From assembly GCF_018320785.1 (NCBI RefSeq), contig NC_054886.1, forward strand, positions 30,453,732 through 30,517,731: a stretch of 64,000 nt of DNA, in the 5' to 3' direction. The position numbers and the translations under genes are program-made. This document shows positions 1 to 12,144 of the stretch, in pieces; position 1 is the first letter of the stretch, and the number at the start of each line of letters is the position of its first letter. The DNA is from Cheilinus undulatus (taxonomy: Eukaryota; Chordata; Actinopteri; Labriformes; Labridae). The notes under the pieces are model-generated. The model had not been told where the DNA came from, did not search any database, and worked only from the letters and a program-made list of their open reading frames with translations.

Positions 1-604
1 ATCTGAAACAACGCCCATTGAACTCAGACCAACGACCAGAGCAGGAGGACCTTTTGAAGAGGACGCTCTCCTCTAGGGAAAAATTAAAGGACAGAAGAGA
101 AGTGCCTCGTTGTAATCTCTGTGTTCTAACACTTTAATCTAAAATAAACTGCAAATGCATGTACTGCAAACATCGTTGTTACTGACAGTGTTTCAGTTTG
201 ACAGGATTTATAACATGCATTGTTTTATTTCAGTCAGGAACAGCACACGTTCTTGCTCTTCTTAACCTGATTAGGAAAGCCTGAGGCAGGGAGAGAAGCA
301 GCAAAAATCCCAGAGCAGAGCAGGCATCAGTGACAATAGAATAACAGAGAATAGGTCAGAAATATAATGAAGGAGGAGCTGGGGTGGAGGAGGGTTGTGA
401 GAGCAGCTTGTAGAGTGTAGCCAGGCAAGAGCAGATTGATTATGAGAGCGATTAGCCAATAGCGTGCTTAGCTTAGGCTTTGCAGCTTCACTAGCTGATA
501 AGCCAATACTGTTAATACTTTTATGAGGTGAGAAAAATATTAAGTTAAAAAGTAATACTGGATAAAATGTATGAATTTTAATAAAATCTCCAAGAGACAC
601 TGAC
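1..604. repeat. Interspersed repeat left of lectin copy A
   Basis: No lectin-domain exon is visible here, although copy A would have to continue in this direction. Bases about 275-480 match two other places in the window: 41150-41285 in the same orientation (shared phrase AGGAGCTGGGGTGGAGGAGG) and 23165-23350 in reverse complement. This is therefore a dispersed repeat of unknown family, probably sitting in an intron of copy A. The conceptual ORF across 271-600 has no recognisable domain and is not proposed as a gene. Confidence 0.55.
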
Positions 605-789
605 CTACTTGATCCTGAGTCGTCTCTTTTTCCTCCTCTGGAACAGCTGTTGAATTTACAAGAGAAGTTACAGACATTATAAAATGTTACTATAGCAGTA
701 GAATATCATTTGATCATAAGATAATTACCAGCAGCTCCAGTCAGAGCCATCCCGACACAAAGAAGTGCAAACACAGTCAGCATCTTCAT
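605..789 (-). CDS. C-type lectin copy A, 5' exons only (partial at window edge)
   Basis: This is the start of a secreted C-type lectin gene. Exon 1 (729-789) begins with ATG AAG ATG and encodes a signal peptide (MKMLTVFALLCVGMALTGAA) before a GTAATT donor, ending in phase 1. Exon 2 (646 down to about 605) follows a CAG acceptor and encodes an acidic propeptide, AVPEEEKETTQDQ, ending before GTCAGT. The layout and the phase 1 boundaries match copies B and D. Exons for the carbohydrate-recognition domain are not found between 1 and 604. Either they lie left of the window beyond an intron filled with a repeat, or this is a truncated copy. The exon 2 end is uncertain because GTAGGT, 4 nt earlier, is an alternative donor that would leave phase 0. 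Confidence 0.7.
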
Positions 790-983
790 GATTCTGATTG
801 GAATGAGGATGGCCACAATGACAATGAGGATGGTCTACAGAAGTGTTAGTGATATGTCTATTAAGAGCAAAATACCATCATAAAATTTAAACTTCAATAA
901 AAGGAAATGAGTTTTGACCAAACCTGCTTGTCTTCTCCTCGTGTCAGCCTGTAGCTTAACAGACAAAAAGAGGAAATCAAGAT

Positions 984-991
984 CTTATATA
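984..991 (-). promoter_or_regulatory. TATA box of lectin copy A
   Basis: Read on the minus strand this is TATATAAG, followed by ATC. The same motif occurs upstream of copies B (TATAAAAG) and C (TATATAAG). It lies about 195 bases upstream of the copy A start codon, farther than in B and C, which suggests a longer leader or an untranslated first exon. Confidence 0.5.
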
Positions 992-1449
992 CGTTACTTA
1001 TCTTTTCACCAACCACAGAAAGAGGACTGGCATAATCACACCCACACACTCACACACAAAATGGCTTAGTCACAAACTTACAGACACGGATGACAGTATG
1101 AGTACAACTCTCAAACATGCTAAAAGTTTATCCTGAGATCCTGATGGACTCAGAAATCGTCACATTTCACACGTGTAAAAGCAAATAAGTAAAAAAAAAT
1201 GAAGCATTTTTGATTTAAGCTGTGACTGTTTACAAAAAAAAATTAACGTTTCAATGCAAATATACGACAGAAGAGAAAATAAAAATTATGGTGAGTGTTT
1301 TTAAAGCATATGCTGCTGTCATGTGCAGCAATTCAAACTTTTAGCATTTATTATTTTAGGCTCTAATAAATTGGCATCAAATTTCCTCAGAAAAAAACAC
1401 AATGAAAATAATACTGAAATACTGGAAATTGCAAACTGTTCAAAAATGA

Positions 1450-1452
1450 AAA

Positions 1453-1483
<31 letters not shown>

Positions 1484-1484
1484 C
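1450..1484. repeat. A-run plus (TA)n microsatellite
   Basis: An A-run is followed directly by about 12 TA dinucleotides. It is a simple-sequence repeat in intergenic DNA. Confidence 0.9.
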
Positions 1485-1944
1485 AGTATGTATCATATTT
1501 GATACATACTTTTGTCATACCTCTATCTAATCAATATGATCAATAAATAAAGAAAAGAATAAACTAAAGAAAACTTCTGAATTAAATCTGTATAGATGTT
1601 AAATTTTATGGAAATTTGGATTTTTTGGATTTCAGTAGAAAGTTAAATAAACATTTAAGTCCCAAAAAATGAGAATTTTCAGGCTATAATGTGTGTTTTC
1701 AGAATTTAATGGGTTAAATATATATGGCTTTATTTTCAAATCAAAATAAACTTTAAATTAATTTTGATTAATTAATTACAGAGTTGGAAAATGCAATTTT
1801 AAAACATGTATGCTGATTAATCTCACTTAATCATCACACAGCAGGCCAAAGACACTTTGTATTTTTGGGTGGAAAACTTGAAAATTCTCTCTGCTCTCAA
1901 CATTTTATAAAAGTGTAAAATCCACATTCTACAGATCAGTGTTA

Positions 1945-2460
1945 ATTTTGACAGCTACTTTTAATTTCTGTTTCAGTCTTAGGCTTTGGATGAAATTTAT
2001 TTTAGTTTAGTCACATGTCAGTCATTTCCATCCCTTATAGTTTTAGTCAACAAAATCTCAAAAATGTTTTAGTCCATGAAAAGTCCTCACATTTTAGTCT
2101 TTACTTTCAGTCCAAGCATTTATTCTCTTGCCTCAATCTGGTACCAAACCATGGTAGTGTGTTCTCTGCCAAACCTGGGGTTCCTGCTTTTTTACAGCTG
2201 AGAGGCAGAATAGATACAGATGCATTGTTTTTGACAGATTCACCCACAGTGGAGAAATATTATGGATTTTGAATGTCCAACAAAATTCAAATAGCATTTT
2301 AGTCTACTTTTAGTCAACTTGATGAAAAAAAACTTTCATTTTGTCAGTTTTACTCATCAAAGATCTATTTTTGGTGAGTCTTTGTCTTGTCTTTCTCATG
2401 GAAAAAAGTGTCGAGCCTTTTTAGTCGTAGTTTTAGTCGATGAAATGAACACTGCACAGA
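1945..2460. repeat. TTTTAGTC-rich dispersed repeat, copy 1
   Basis: The phrase TTTTAGTC and variants recur many times. A core (AGTCCAAGCATTTATTCTCT, then GGTAGTGTGTTCTCTGC) is shared with 25945-26325. Reverse-orientation, ACTAAAAC-rich relatives lie at 15368-15560, 37300-37690 and 37870-38045. The family is not identified. Confidence 0.75.
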
Positions 2461-4750
2461 TCAACACCTTCCTGGACTGACTAGTAAGTGGACGATCTGT
2501 CATCGGTCTTCATCTGTTAAAGAAATAAAAAACTTTTGATGCCATTCAGAAGCAGGTCCTTTCTGATCGTTTTTTAATACTTTTATTAAAACATACTGCA
2601 ATCTTTCTCAAATTATCAACATATATGCAAATAATTGTCATGGTTTTTTACAAAGTGTATAACTCATTGGATTAACCTTTTAAATTGACTGACAGCACTA
2701 ATTGATAAATCTTTAAACTTGATTTAGTGCACTTCCCTAATAGATAGATAGTAGATATGGATGGAAAGTAAAGCTATTATTATGATAATGAATATTACAT
2801 AAAAACCATTACAGTAGCTCACAGTCTTTAAATGATCTTCTTGGATCTATTTACTTGTATGTAGATTACTAAGATTCTAGAAATGAGAACTGAGTGTGAA
2901 GAGGTTATCATGAGATGAGCACATTTAAAATGACTCAGTGAAATGTTTGTGGCACAGATCAAACTTTTCTGATGCTATCGTTGCTAAACTTCTGCTCTCT
3001 TGGTTTCACACTCTGCCCTGAGTGGGAGATGAACCGTGGGACTTTAAGATTGTTATGTCCACGGTTCAGTTTGTTCTCACGGTTCAGTCTCTATGAAAGG
3101 CTGAAAAGAGTTTCTAGATGGAAAAAGCATTCATAATCTCATTATTGTCTGTTTTAACATAGAAAATGTGACAATAGTCCTTTAGAAGGGCCGGTGCTCT
3201 AAGTTAAAAAAGGGCACATGGAGCTACAACACTGAGTTGATAAATCATGAAGTTGATCATAAAAGAATAACTGCAATCTAGTTTAATAAATGATCAATTT
3301 AAGTAGTAAGTAATTATAAATCTTTTTAAAACAAAAACTTCAGATATTTGCTTGTTCTAGCTTCTTACCTGTTATGATGGATTGGATGGATTTGGATTTT
3401 TGTTCAAACTAAAGACATCTGAAGAATATTTGTGCCTTGGAAAACTGTAAAAGGCATTTTCACATTGTTTATTTCCTTGTATTTTGTTGTAAGTAATATA
3501 ACAATCTTTCAAACCCATGAATGAATGACACACACTTTTTAGCTCTAACTCTCCAGTATGACTAGTAAAGGATAGGCTGTCATCAAATGTGTTAAAAACA
3601 AAACTACATTGTACAGACCAGTGGTTATTTACTGGTCCAGAGTCTGGACCCACACCCACCTTCTTGTCAACCAATTATGATCCAGATTGCTGAGATTATT
3701 GAATCATTACCAAGTGTTTTTGATGAATAATGTTGCAGTAAAGGAGGTTCCCAGGCATCGATTTCCCAAATCAGCTTAACGGCCATTTAAATTTTCTTTA
3801 ACTGTCAAATTCATAACTGTGTTTTTGTGTCAGTTGCTAAGATGTGGACCTGATATGCTCTGTAGAGCGTGGCTAACGTTAGCAGCTAGCTCTGCTAGCC
3901 TTCCTCTTTATAGATTAATATCGTGCTTTGATATGTGGTCCCCTTAACTTTGGCTGAGTAGTTAAATGTGAGTTAAACCCTCAACAGCCTACATACGGCT
4001 TTATTTCCATTTATTACTTAATAAACTGTCGTACCACCGTGTCCTCACTACACGCTAACTGCTAAGCTCCTCATGTTTACGCCTGGCGAAGTGCCGGGGA
4101 GAAGCCCAAACAGGAAGGCAACATCCATTAACTGAAGCTACAGCGGCCTCTAGTGGCAGGAGGCTCTAAAGACCATTAGACCGGGATTTAAAGCCAGTGT
4201 TTAGAAAGCATGATAGGTAAATAGTTTAACTGACTTGTAAATCTTGCGCTGGCTAATTTGATACAGGACGTTTACTGTTTAACCACGTGCATCACTAGTT
4301 TGGGCCCTAAATTAAGAAAGCATGAATGAACAAGGAGAAAGGGCAAAAAACATGTTTGAAATAGAAGGACATGCATGTCTAATTTTCATTTTCCTTAGAG
4401 CATGGTGTAATCCACACACAGAAATGCCTGTTTTTGCTTTTACCATACGTTTGCTGTATTGGAACAAACTGAAAGACTTCTTGTGTTCTGTAAGATTGTT
4501 TTTTTGCATAAAGAAGAGAACAGATTGTTTCAGAGTGTGAAACCTTTAATTCAGCATAATAAAACAAAGATCAGTTCACTTTATAAAGAATGCACAGATT
4601 CTACTCATATCAGGAAGTGTTTCAGCAGTGGTTAAAACAATAGGATTAGATGAGTTACAGAGCTTTCAGGTTTAATACAAAATGAATGACAACAAAATCA
4701 CACAAGGTTTTTTCAACAGTATTCAGTACATGGTGTCAACTTTGGGGTGA

Positions 4751-7700
4751 TCACATGGTCTTGGCACAGACGAATGGGAGATAGTCGGTACACCACTGAT
4801 CATCCCAGCACTTATGATCTGTAAATATCAAAAACACAAGAGACAATTTAGTTATTCTGTATATACCAACATTTACACATGCTGTAACAACAGATAATGA
4901 AGCACTGTCAAAAAATGTCATAAAAGAACAAAGAAGACAACCACATATGATAAAGTGCTGAATAATATAATTTCTTTAAGAAAAGCTTTTCAAAGGAAAA
5001 CTTTTATTTTTACTTTTGATTATTCCATAAAGCTCAGGTGTCGAAGCTCAAATCTTCTAGATTAATGTGGAGTCAAACACAGATTTTGTGCATTTTATAT
5101 TTACATTTAACAGAAATTTCATTTCAGTGTGATTTAATCTTGTATCTTTTTGTTTGGTTGTTTTTGAGTTTCCCATTTATTTGTATAGAATAAGAAAACA
5201 AAGGCTCAGAAGCCTTTGCAACATTAACTTTTCCACAATGTTCTCAGATTTTGAGATAGTGGATTTTAGATTTTTGTGAGTTGTAAGCTGTAATCACCAA
5301 GGTTAAGAAAAAAAAAGTCTTCCCTTTGTAACGTGATAAATCTAAAACTTAGAAAAAGTTGAACTTTCTGTAGATAATCATGGGGAGAAATGAACTTTTA
5401 AATAATAAAATGATTTTTTGAGATTCATCCTGTTTATGAAAGAAAATATTTAAGCATTCAAATCTCTTGATGCAAACAGTTTTTAACTTTGTATTCATAT
5501 TTTCTAAAGTAGCCTAAGAGTTAACTGACTGGACTTCTACTTGGTGAAATATTTGAATTATTATGGCCCGAGCACTGACATAGGGTCAGCTAGGACCCCA
5601 TTGTATCTGTGTGCGTAATTTTCTGACAAAAGAATCTCTAATTTAGGGGCTTTAAAATGCTCAAAATTGTACCAAACTTTGCAGAAATTCTCCCCCCAGT
5701 AGGAATTTTGGTATTTTGGTGGAATTGTGCAAGTCTATCAAATAGGGGCTCCACTGGGGCCCCAAACATGAGATAAGAGACTGGGTAAGAGCTACAGGCA
5801 TGGAAATTGGTACACTTATGTATCATGATTAGACAAAAACAAAAGTCTCTCGAGGCCATTCTCTAAAGGATACAAGAAGCACACTACAAACAGCTAAGAG
5901 TCAAATTTGGGCATTTTTGGATGATTAACAAGCTTCATATTTTAACAAACTAGTCTGAGGGATTTCATCTGATTGACTCTGAGTTGAGTTTTTAATCTTA
6001 TACTAGACAACCTGGAGATCTCCAAACTTGAACTGATTTTTTTGTACATTTTTTGCAGTAAAAACACATTAATAATGCCGTATAACTTTTTAATACTTGA
6101 GTCAATCATCACCAGACTTTACAGGGATGGTCACATATCAACCCTAAATACATTTATACACCAGTATCATAACTTTCCTATAGCGCCCCCTTCTGGCAAT
6201 TGAACATTTTAGCCACAGATTTTTTTGTTTTGTTCCCTTTAAATATTCAGCCCCCTCATACCCTTCAGTCTAGTCTTATGAATTTTGGTCTTCATATGGG
6301 TCATCATAAGACCCACTTAAAAGCCTTTTGGACCCATGCCCAAATCCCAACAGGAAGATGTGTACCAGGGTGTGAGGGCCCTTCAGCGCTGCTTGCAGCC
6401 CTTGTTTCTTTATGTATTTGTAAGAGAGTACATAATCATCTTAACAGTTTAAATAGCTGGTGCCAAAACTTGTTATTTCATTTTGTTTAAAGGGGCTCTA
6501 TGCAAGATTTAGAAAAATATCAGTGTAGCGACACCGCCGGCCATCAGGCGAACTACAACAATATTGTGTTGCTCGTCCACGACGGCACACTCCTTGCTCA
6601 TGAACGAGCCTCTGGTTTATCAGCTGATACACACGCAGACCAAGGTGATTTACCGGCATCATGTGTACAGAGGAGGTAGGTGAAGTAACACTTAAAAGTT
6701 CCACCAACTAAACATGAAAATGAATAAAGCATATTTGAACCTCTAGTGCGGACACGGCACAAAGGCTATTAAAAAAAGGACGACATTTTCGCGACCATTT
6801 CTATGAATTAACAACTTAGCGACTTAGTGCAGTACTGACCAATTTGATTGTCTTTTTAGGTGTGTAATGTGTGATGTGTATTGAATGGGACGCGTTTTAG
6901 AGCAGAAGCAACAGGGCTAACGTTGCTTAGCTCTGATGATGGTGCCTCGACCACGGATATCAGATAGCTGACATTATGTGTTGAAGATATTTTACAAACT
7001 AAGTATCAAAACATAAACTCAGTAAGTTGAGTCCAGTGCCTGGAAGCAAGAAAAAGATTAAATATTATCCAGGAAACACTAAATGAGTAACATAACATTC
7101 TCGTTGTTTGGATTGCATCTTTGTAAGCAAGCTAATGTGATGTAGCATATGGTTTATACAACATAAAACACTACATTGTATTTCATGGTCCAGAGTGATG
7201 CTTTACCTTTTCAACAGAAAGACGGCCATCTCTGGATCGGTATTTATCCCGAGCGCCGAGCTAAGCTCCCTCTATTTCTCAAATACTCCATCGATATTTA
7301 ACCTCCATTTCCCCCTGCGTCGGTCACACTCTCTTTTAGCTTGACGGACTTCAGCAGATAAAACTGTCTTAGTTTTTTATGTTTTCGAGGAGTTTGTGTG
7401 GGTGTTTGGGCTGAGCTAGCCGGTCATTTACTGACAGAGGCAGCCTTCTCCATTCAACACGCTGTTGTCAGGTATAAACAGAGCAACGCGCATTACGTAG
7501 TACCCAACGTCACTTCCGTTCAGATTTCGCGGAAAATTTGGCCTGAGTTCTTCACAGAGAAACGACTCCACAGGCTTATACAGGCAAACAAGGAAGACAT
7601 AAAGAGCCTCATTCTTCACATCGGGATAAGTGCGCACCATTATATAGTCAAAAGTGGGAAGTTTTAAAGCAAAAATCTTACATAGAGCCCCTTTAAAATG

Positions 7701-9688
7701 TCTAATGAAGATTAAATTACCTCCATAGTTCATCTGTATACAGTTCTGCCAGCCGCTTTTATTGTCCGGCTGTCCTGGACACCAGAGGGGAAAATTGAAA
7801 TACGAACCATCACTCCACAGCCAAACATACTCCTTAAGAAGAGAATAAAACATGGTAGACAACATAAAATAAAGCATGCTTCTGTTTATGTTGTTATGCT
7901 TAATAATGGCTAAGTAACAAGGAATCACTAACATACCTGTTGTGCATCTGAGCCACCAAGCCATGCTAATGGATATCCACGAGAAACCTCCAGTATCATT
8001 TCCTGAATGAATATATACTCATCAAAGCTGTGCACTGATGCAAGGTTCCCACCTCGGGCCTGGCAGCGTTTCTGTAAATATTTGGATGGACAGAGAAAGT
8101 TGATTTTTTGTCAAACAACTCAAAAATCAAAGCATTACTTTCTTGTAATACTAACATGCTCTTCAATTACAGAAGTTAAGTTGCATTACCACTAAAAGTC
8201 GCACAGTTCTTGGATGATTCTGCTCTGCAAACTCAATGATCTAGTAGTAGAACATTATTAGCATGTTGGGGGGTTACTTTTTCACATAAGGCCAGGAAGG
8301 TTTAGATGGCCTTTTCCCTTAATAATTGAATCATCATTGAATTTACCTGGGTTATCTTTGTCTAATATTGAAATTTTATTGATGATCTGAAACATTCAAG
8401 TCTGAAAAATAATCAAATTAATAAGAAATCAGTCGCCCAATCATGCTGGTTACCTCAGCGTAAGCCCAAGTTGTTGGTGATGGAATGTAGATGAAACAGC
8501 GACCGTTGTGACCAGCCCAACCAAGGGGGCAAAATCCAGATCCCTGGACACTGAGACTGGCATCTGCAGAAAAAAACATGCTAACTGAACTCTGGGACTG
8601 CAACTTAAGGCCCCATCCACACGGAGACAAAAACGATACATTGCCATTTCGTTTTGAAAAAGTTTTTCGTAAAGACAGGATAGTTTCAGGAAATATCCGC
8701 GTAAGCGCAGAACCACTGAAAACGCTGTAGTGCATATGCCAAGCCTGTATGTGGCGCTGTATTGCTGCCACGGAAATAGACCAAAAGAGAGAAGAAGATC
8801 ACAGACAACTGACACAAACCTTCTTTTAGTTGCCCCTCTGGTTTTTTTAAGCAAATCTGGTCTGTGCGTGTCGCGGCGGTGGTAAAGGAGCATCAGATTT
8901 TGCTGTAAAATCTATAACAAGCTCAGTAGCCTCTGCAGCATGAACACAACCCTGTAACACGCCATTGTTGTTTTGGTCAGACCGGTTCACCCACAGATTC
9001 ATCAGGCTCTGCTTCTGGAAGAGCTGCATGGTTCAATACAGCACATGAATAGCATAATATTCATGTGCTGTATTTCAGTAAAACCCTAAAAATATGCATA
9101 AATATAAAGAAATATACATTTGTGGTACACAATGAAAAGCATTTTAAATAGCATGAATTTTGATATGGAGGCAATTGGGTAAAAAAAAAAACTCACTTTG
9201 TTGAGCATATGGTCCAAACATCAATACATCAGGTTGTGCTTCTTGAACACCTGGAGATATAATACAACCGTCCTTAACCTCAAATCATCTGGTGTGTTCA
9301 CTTTAATGTACAGTAAAAAGTTTCTCAGTCTCCTTTTGTCTCTTTCTTTGTACCTTCCACCATCCTAAAGGGAACTGAACAAGTAAGGTGCAAACCTTGT
9401 AAAACTTCAGTGGTTTATCAGAGGATCTGCACTCAAAAATAAAATCAACTTTCATTGATTTTAAATGTAGCAACTTACCTTCTTGGATGAATGGATTGCC
9501 GGTCACACGATCATCCACTGCCTGTGGAACGGCTGAAAGATTCAACAGCATTGATGGACATACTTAACTTTACAGACATAATTTCTCTCTCTCACTTCTC
9601 TTCTTAAATCTTGATTTCTCTGTCCAGACTCACCTGCAGCGTTAGTCAGGGCCATCACGGCACAGACAAGCACAAACATGGTCAGCAT
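4751..9688 (-). CDS. Secreted C-type lectin, ladderlectin / lactose-binding-lectin-like, copy B
   Basis: An intact gene. Exons in reading order: 9634-9688 (signal peptide, MLTMFVLVCAVMALTNAA), 9479-9532 and 9197-9250 (acidic propeptide), an optional 8991-9023, then lectin-domain exons 8454-8563, 7937-8071, 7721-7832 and 4751-4818. All borders are GT/AG and the phases agree; total 621 nt (206 aa), or 195 aa without the optional exon. The domain opens with CPLGWAGHNGRCF, continues with GGNLASVHSF and AWLGGSDAQQ, has the sugar-site loop WCPGQPDN, and closes with KCWDDQWC and FVCAKTM before TGA. QPD is the triplet linked to galactose-type binding in C-type lectins; specificity here is inferred. 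Family members are secreted serum, mucus or antifreeze proteins. Copies A and C start ATG AAG ATG; here the first ATG is GTG, so translation should start at the second. Two transposons sit in its introns. Confidence 0.85.
5561..6410. repeat. Teleost-type interspersed repeat with GGGCCC-rich ends, inside lectin B last intron
   Basis: The left end reads TGGCCCGAGCACTGA and the right end reads GTGAGGGCCCTTCAGCGCTG, with AT-rich unique-looking sequence between. From general knowledge, sequences with these ends are very common in teleost genomes. No transposase ORF is visible, so it is a non-autonomous or decayed element. The boundaries are approximate. Confidence 0.5.
6491..7692. mobile_element. 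Non-autonomous DNA transposon with TTAA target duplication, in lectin B last intron
   Basis: The left end AGGGGCTCTATGCAAGATTT (6491-6510) is matched in inverted orientation at 7673-7692 with one mismatch. Both ends are flanked by TTAA (6487-6490 and 7693-7696). The inside is 1.2 kb, richer in CpG than its surroundings, with no transposase-like ORF. TTAA duplication is the hallmark of piggyBac-like and Kolobok-like elements; the terminal bases do not look like piggyBac CCC ends, so the superfamily is left open. Confidence 0.75.
8609..8983 (-). mobile_element. hAT-like element fragment with GGCCCC-type terminus
   Basis: The start AAGGCCCCATCCACACGGAG matches the terminus of the fuller copy at 56433-57058, and the rest matches that copy in reverse orientation up to about 8983. 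The second terminus is absent, so this is a truncated copy. It lies between the optional propeptide exon and the first lectin-domain exon of lectin B. Assignment to hAT is tentative; no target duplication was read. Confidence 0.55.
9036..9073. repeat. Perfect 16-bp hairpin near an optional lectin B exon
   Basis: The left arm (9036-9051) is the exact reverse complement of the right arm (9058-9073), with a 6-base loop GCATAA. It lies 13-50 bases upstream, in transcription, of the acceptor of the optional 33-nt exon (8991-9023). Confidence 0.85.
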
Positions 9689-9763
9689 CTTCACACCTGG
9701 TCTAGTAAAAGTGATGAAAGGATTGTCTTCTTTTGTCTCAGCTTCCTGTGAGAAAAATCTGCT

Positions 9764-9771
9764 CTTTTATA
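9764..9771 (-). promoter_or_regulatory. TATA box of lectin copy B
   Basis: TATAAAAG on the minus strand, about 75 bases upstream of the copy B start codon. It is followed by a block (CACAGGAAGCTGA) that recurs at the same place in copy C, showing that the duplicated unit included the promoter. Confidence 0.65.
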
Positions 9772-9789
9772 CAGCTGTTGTCTCTCTCA

Positions 9790-11312
9790 CTTTAGAATTA
9801 ATACCTAAACCTCATCCAGCTCACTGTGTTTGAGGGTTAAACAATGAACAGACATCTGTAAATGCTTGTTTTGAGAGTTATTGCATGAAAAGGCAACACT
9901 TTCTAACATGATCTTGCATCAAATTATGACCAAAGATCAACGAATGAGGAGGTGAAATATCCCACTGAAGCATGACAGTCTGTGACCTATGAACCTGAAT
10001 ACTGTAACTAGCTGTTCAGACAAGGAGAGCACATTTATTTTTCTGTTTTTGTTGGAAGACATTATTTAAAGGTGAAGTCATCATGCTAACCTGGACAGTG
10101 GACCCTGTAGATGGCATATCATATTCTGTCTAAAGTAAGTGTATAGTAGATGTCTTTATGGTGGAGTTGTTTTGAATGCGGAGGCACCGATCCAAGACAG
10201 AAACCCAACATAAGATTGTGATAAGTTGCTGGAAAACTAGTACCAGATAGTTAAGACTGTTGGAACAAAATGGTGTTGTGTCTGAAGCTTAAAAGGTTAC
10301 AAACACAAACTATCCTGACATGTTGCACCAAAGCTTGCAGAATTAAAAACGACACTCTGTATATAATGATTTAGAGACTTGTTATAATGACTGCAAGACA
10401 GGTGGAGACAAACAAAGCAACAATATTCAGAAAAGAAAAGGCAGCATCAGAAACCCTTTTACCATCAGTGTTTTTATTGTCAATGATATACTGTAGATGA
10501 ATAAACCTTGGTATTATGTGTGCTTGTTTAAAACTGTTAATATGAAACAACCTCAACCTTTTTATAGCTAACTTGGATAAACAAAGGCTGAATAAAAATT
10601 ACTATGACTGTCATCAAACATTAGTCAGAAAACAACCTTTTTCCTATATTTTAATGGATGTCATCATGTCTGTTTGGAACCATACCTGATTATACTTTGA
10701 TGTTGTGATGGTTCAGTGGTGTGTTTAAATGTTTTTGCTTGCAGCTATTGTAGAAACTTGAAAACCACATGTAGCTTTGCCCTTAAGCATATCCTGATCA
10801 ATCTCTTAATGAAGTCTTAAAGGGGCAGTTATATGCAAAGTAAGCTGCAAGCTCTCTCAGCCTGTTTGAAAATTGGAGGAAAAGGGACCTCCAGATTACA
10901 CTGGCAAATACTTTTTTACAAACATCAGTTAAAGTCAGAAATATAGGAGAGTCAGCAACATGAATCAGGCTTTGAATTTGGAGCAACATGGTTCTGCCTC
11001 TTCCAAAGGGAGACAAGTTTTATATACTATATCAGAAAACTGTTCTTGAAATAAATAAGAGATGACAGACCAAATTTTCTGATGTTAAAGCCTTTTAATT
11101 TTGCTTGCCAAATACCATCAGATAGCATTCTTTGCAGAATACAGACTAGCTCTTTTAAGAGGTGCAAAACCAAAGACACACTCCAGCTCCTGTTGTTGTC
11201 AAGTGCTCGATTTCCTCAGTGGTACGACAGTGATAGTAAGAATAGAAAATATGAGATTAGTTATGCAGCCTTTATATTGCTTATGAAATCAATTACAATA
11301 AAATAGATGAGT
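9790..11312. other. Intergenic between lectins B and C; nothing identified
   Basis: AT-rich single-copy-looking DNA. I see no exon with matching splice sites, no terminal inverted repeats and no RNA gene. Short ORFs at 10371-10556 and 10798-11016 have no recognisable features. Confidence 0.5.
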
Positions 11313-12144
11313 TTAGTTAAGTCTTCTATACACAATCTCTCCCCTACCCGGTACAAAATCTCCTTTGTATGGGCAAGGGGATTGTTGGATTTTCTTGGCA
11401 CAGACAAATGGGTGTAATTCAGAGCACTGGCGATTATCCCAGCATCTTCCCTTCCCTGAATTTAAAAACAAGAGCATTCATTCTTGTTCTTTGCATCAGC
11501 ATCACTACAAATTAATTAAACAACAGTACTTTGATCATAATCAATCAGAAAAGACACATTACTAAACGTTAGTAGTATTATAAGACGTGAATAAAAAATG
11601 AAAGTAGAATTACCTCCATAGTTCATCTGTAAACAGTGCTGGCCTTTACAGTAGTTGCTCGGCTCACCTGGACACCAATTTTTGAAATTGAAACATGAAC
11701 CATCGGTCCACAGCCAATAGTCACCCTTAATTAGGGGAATATATTGAACGTAAACATCAGTGTTTAAACAAAGATTTGATTCAGCAAACTATGATTTTGT
11801 GTATTGTGTTTCATACCTGTTGTACATCCGAGCCTCCAAGCCATGCTGGTTGATAACTCCAAGTGTGTTTATATATCATATCCTGAATAATTTATGCTCA
11901 GAGAAGCTGTGCACTGATGCAAGGTTTCCACCTTCATCCTGACAAGTTGTCTGCAGAAATACAATGCAAGCAAAATGTTATATCCCAAGAAATATATGGT
12001 AAAAATGAACATCATGTGTGAGCCAGAAACTCATGCCAGGCACATTTCCACCTGATATGTATGGGATGTATGGGCCCAGGACCTGCTTTTCAGTGGATTA
12101 GAGGGACACAGGATAAAGGCCAGGGGTTAAGGTTAGGCAAGGGT

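Larger units (their letters stand above)
1006..4740. other. Intergenic, AT-rich, repeats only
   Basis: No coding exon is supported here. It holds a (TA)n microsatellite at about 1450-1484 and a dispersed element rich in TTTTAGTC at about 1945-2460 (see separate entries). The rest is AT-rich, apart from a more GC-rich stretch at about 3840-4170 without a supported ORF. Small ORFs at 3372-3674 and 4312-4567 have no domain and no splice context. Confidence 0.6.

Noticed and set aside
7428-7964. 178-codon minus ORF containing SGWQNCIQMNYG
   Set aside because: Only the part 7721-7832 is a real lectin exon; the rest is read-through into introns and the TTAA element.
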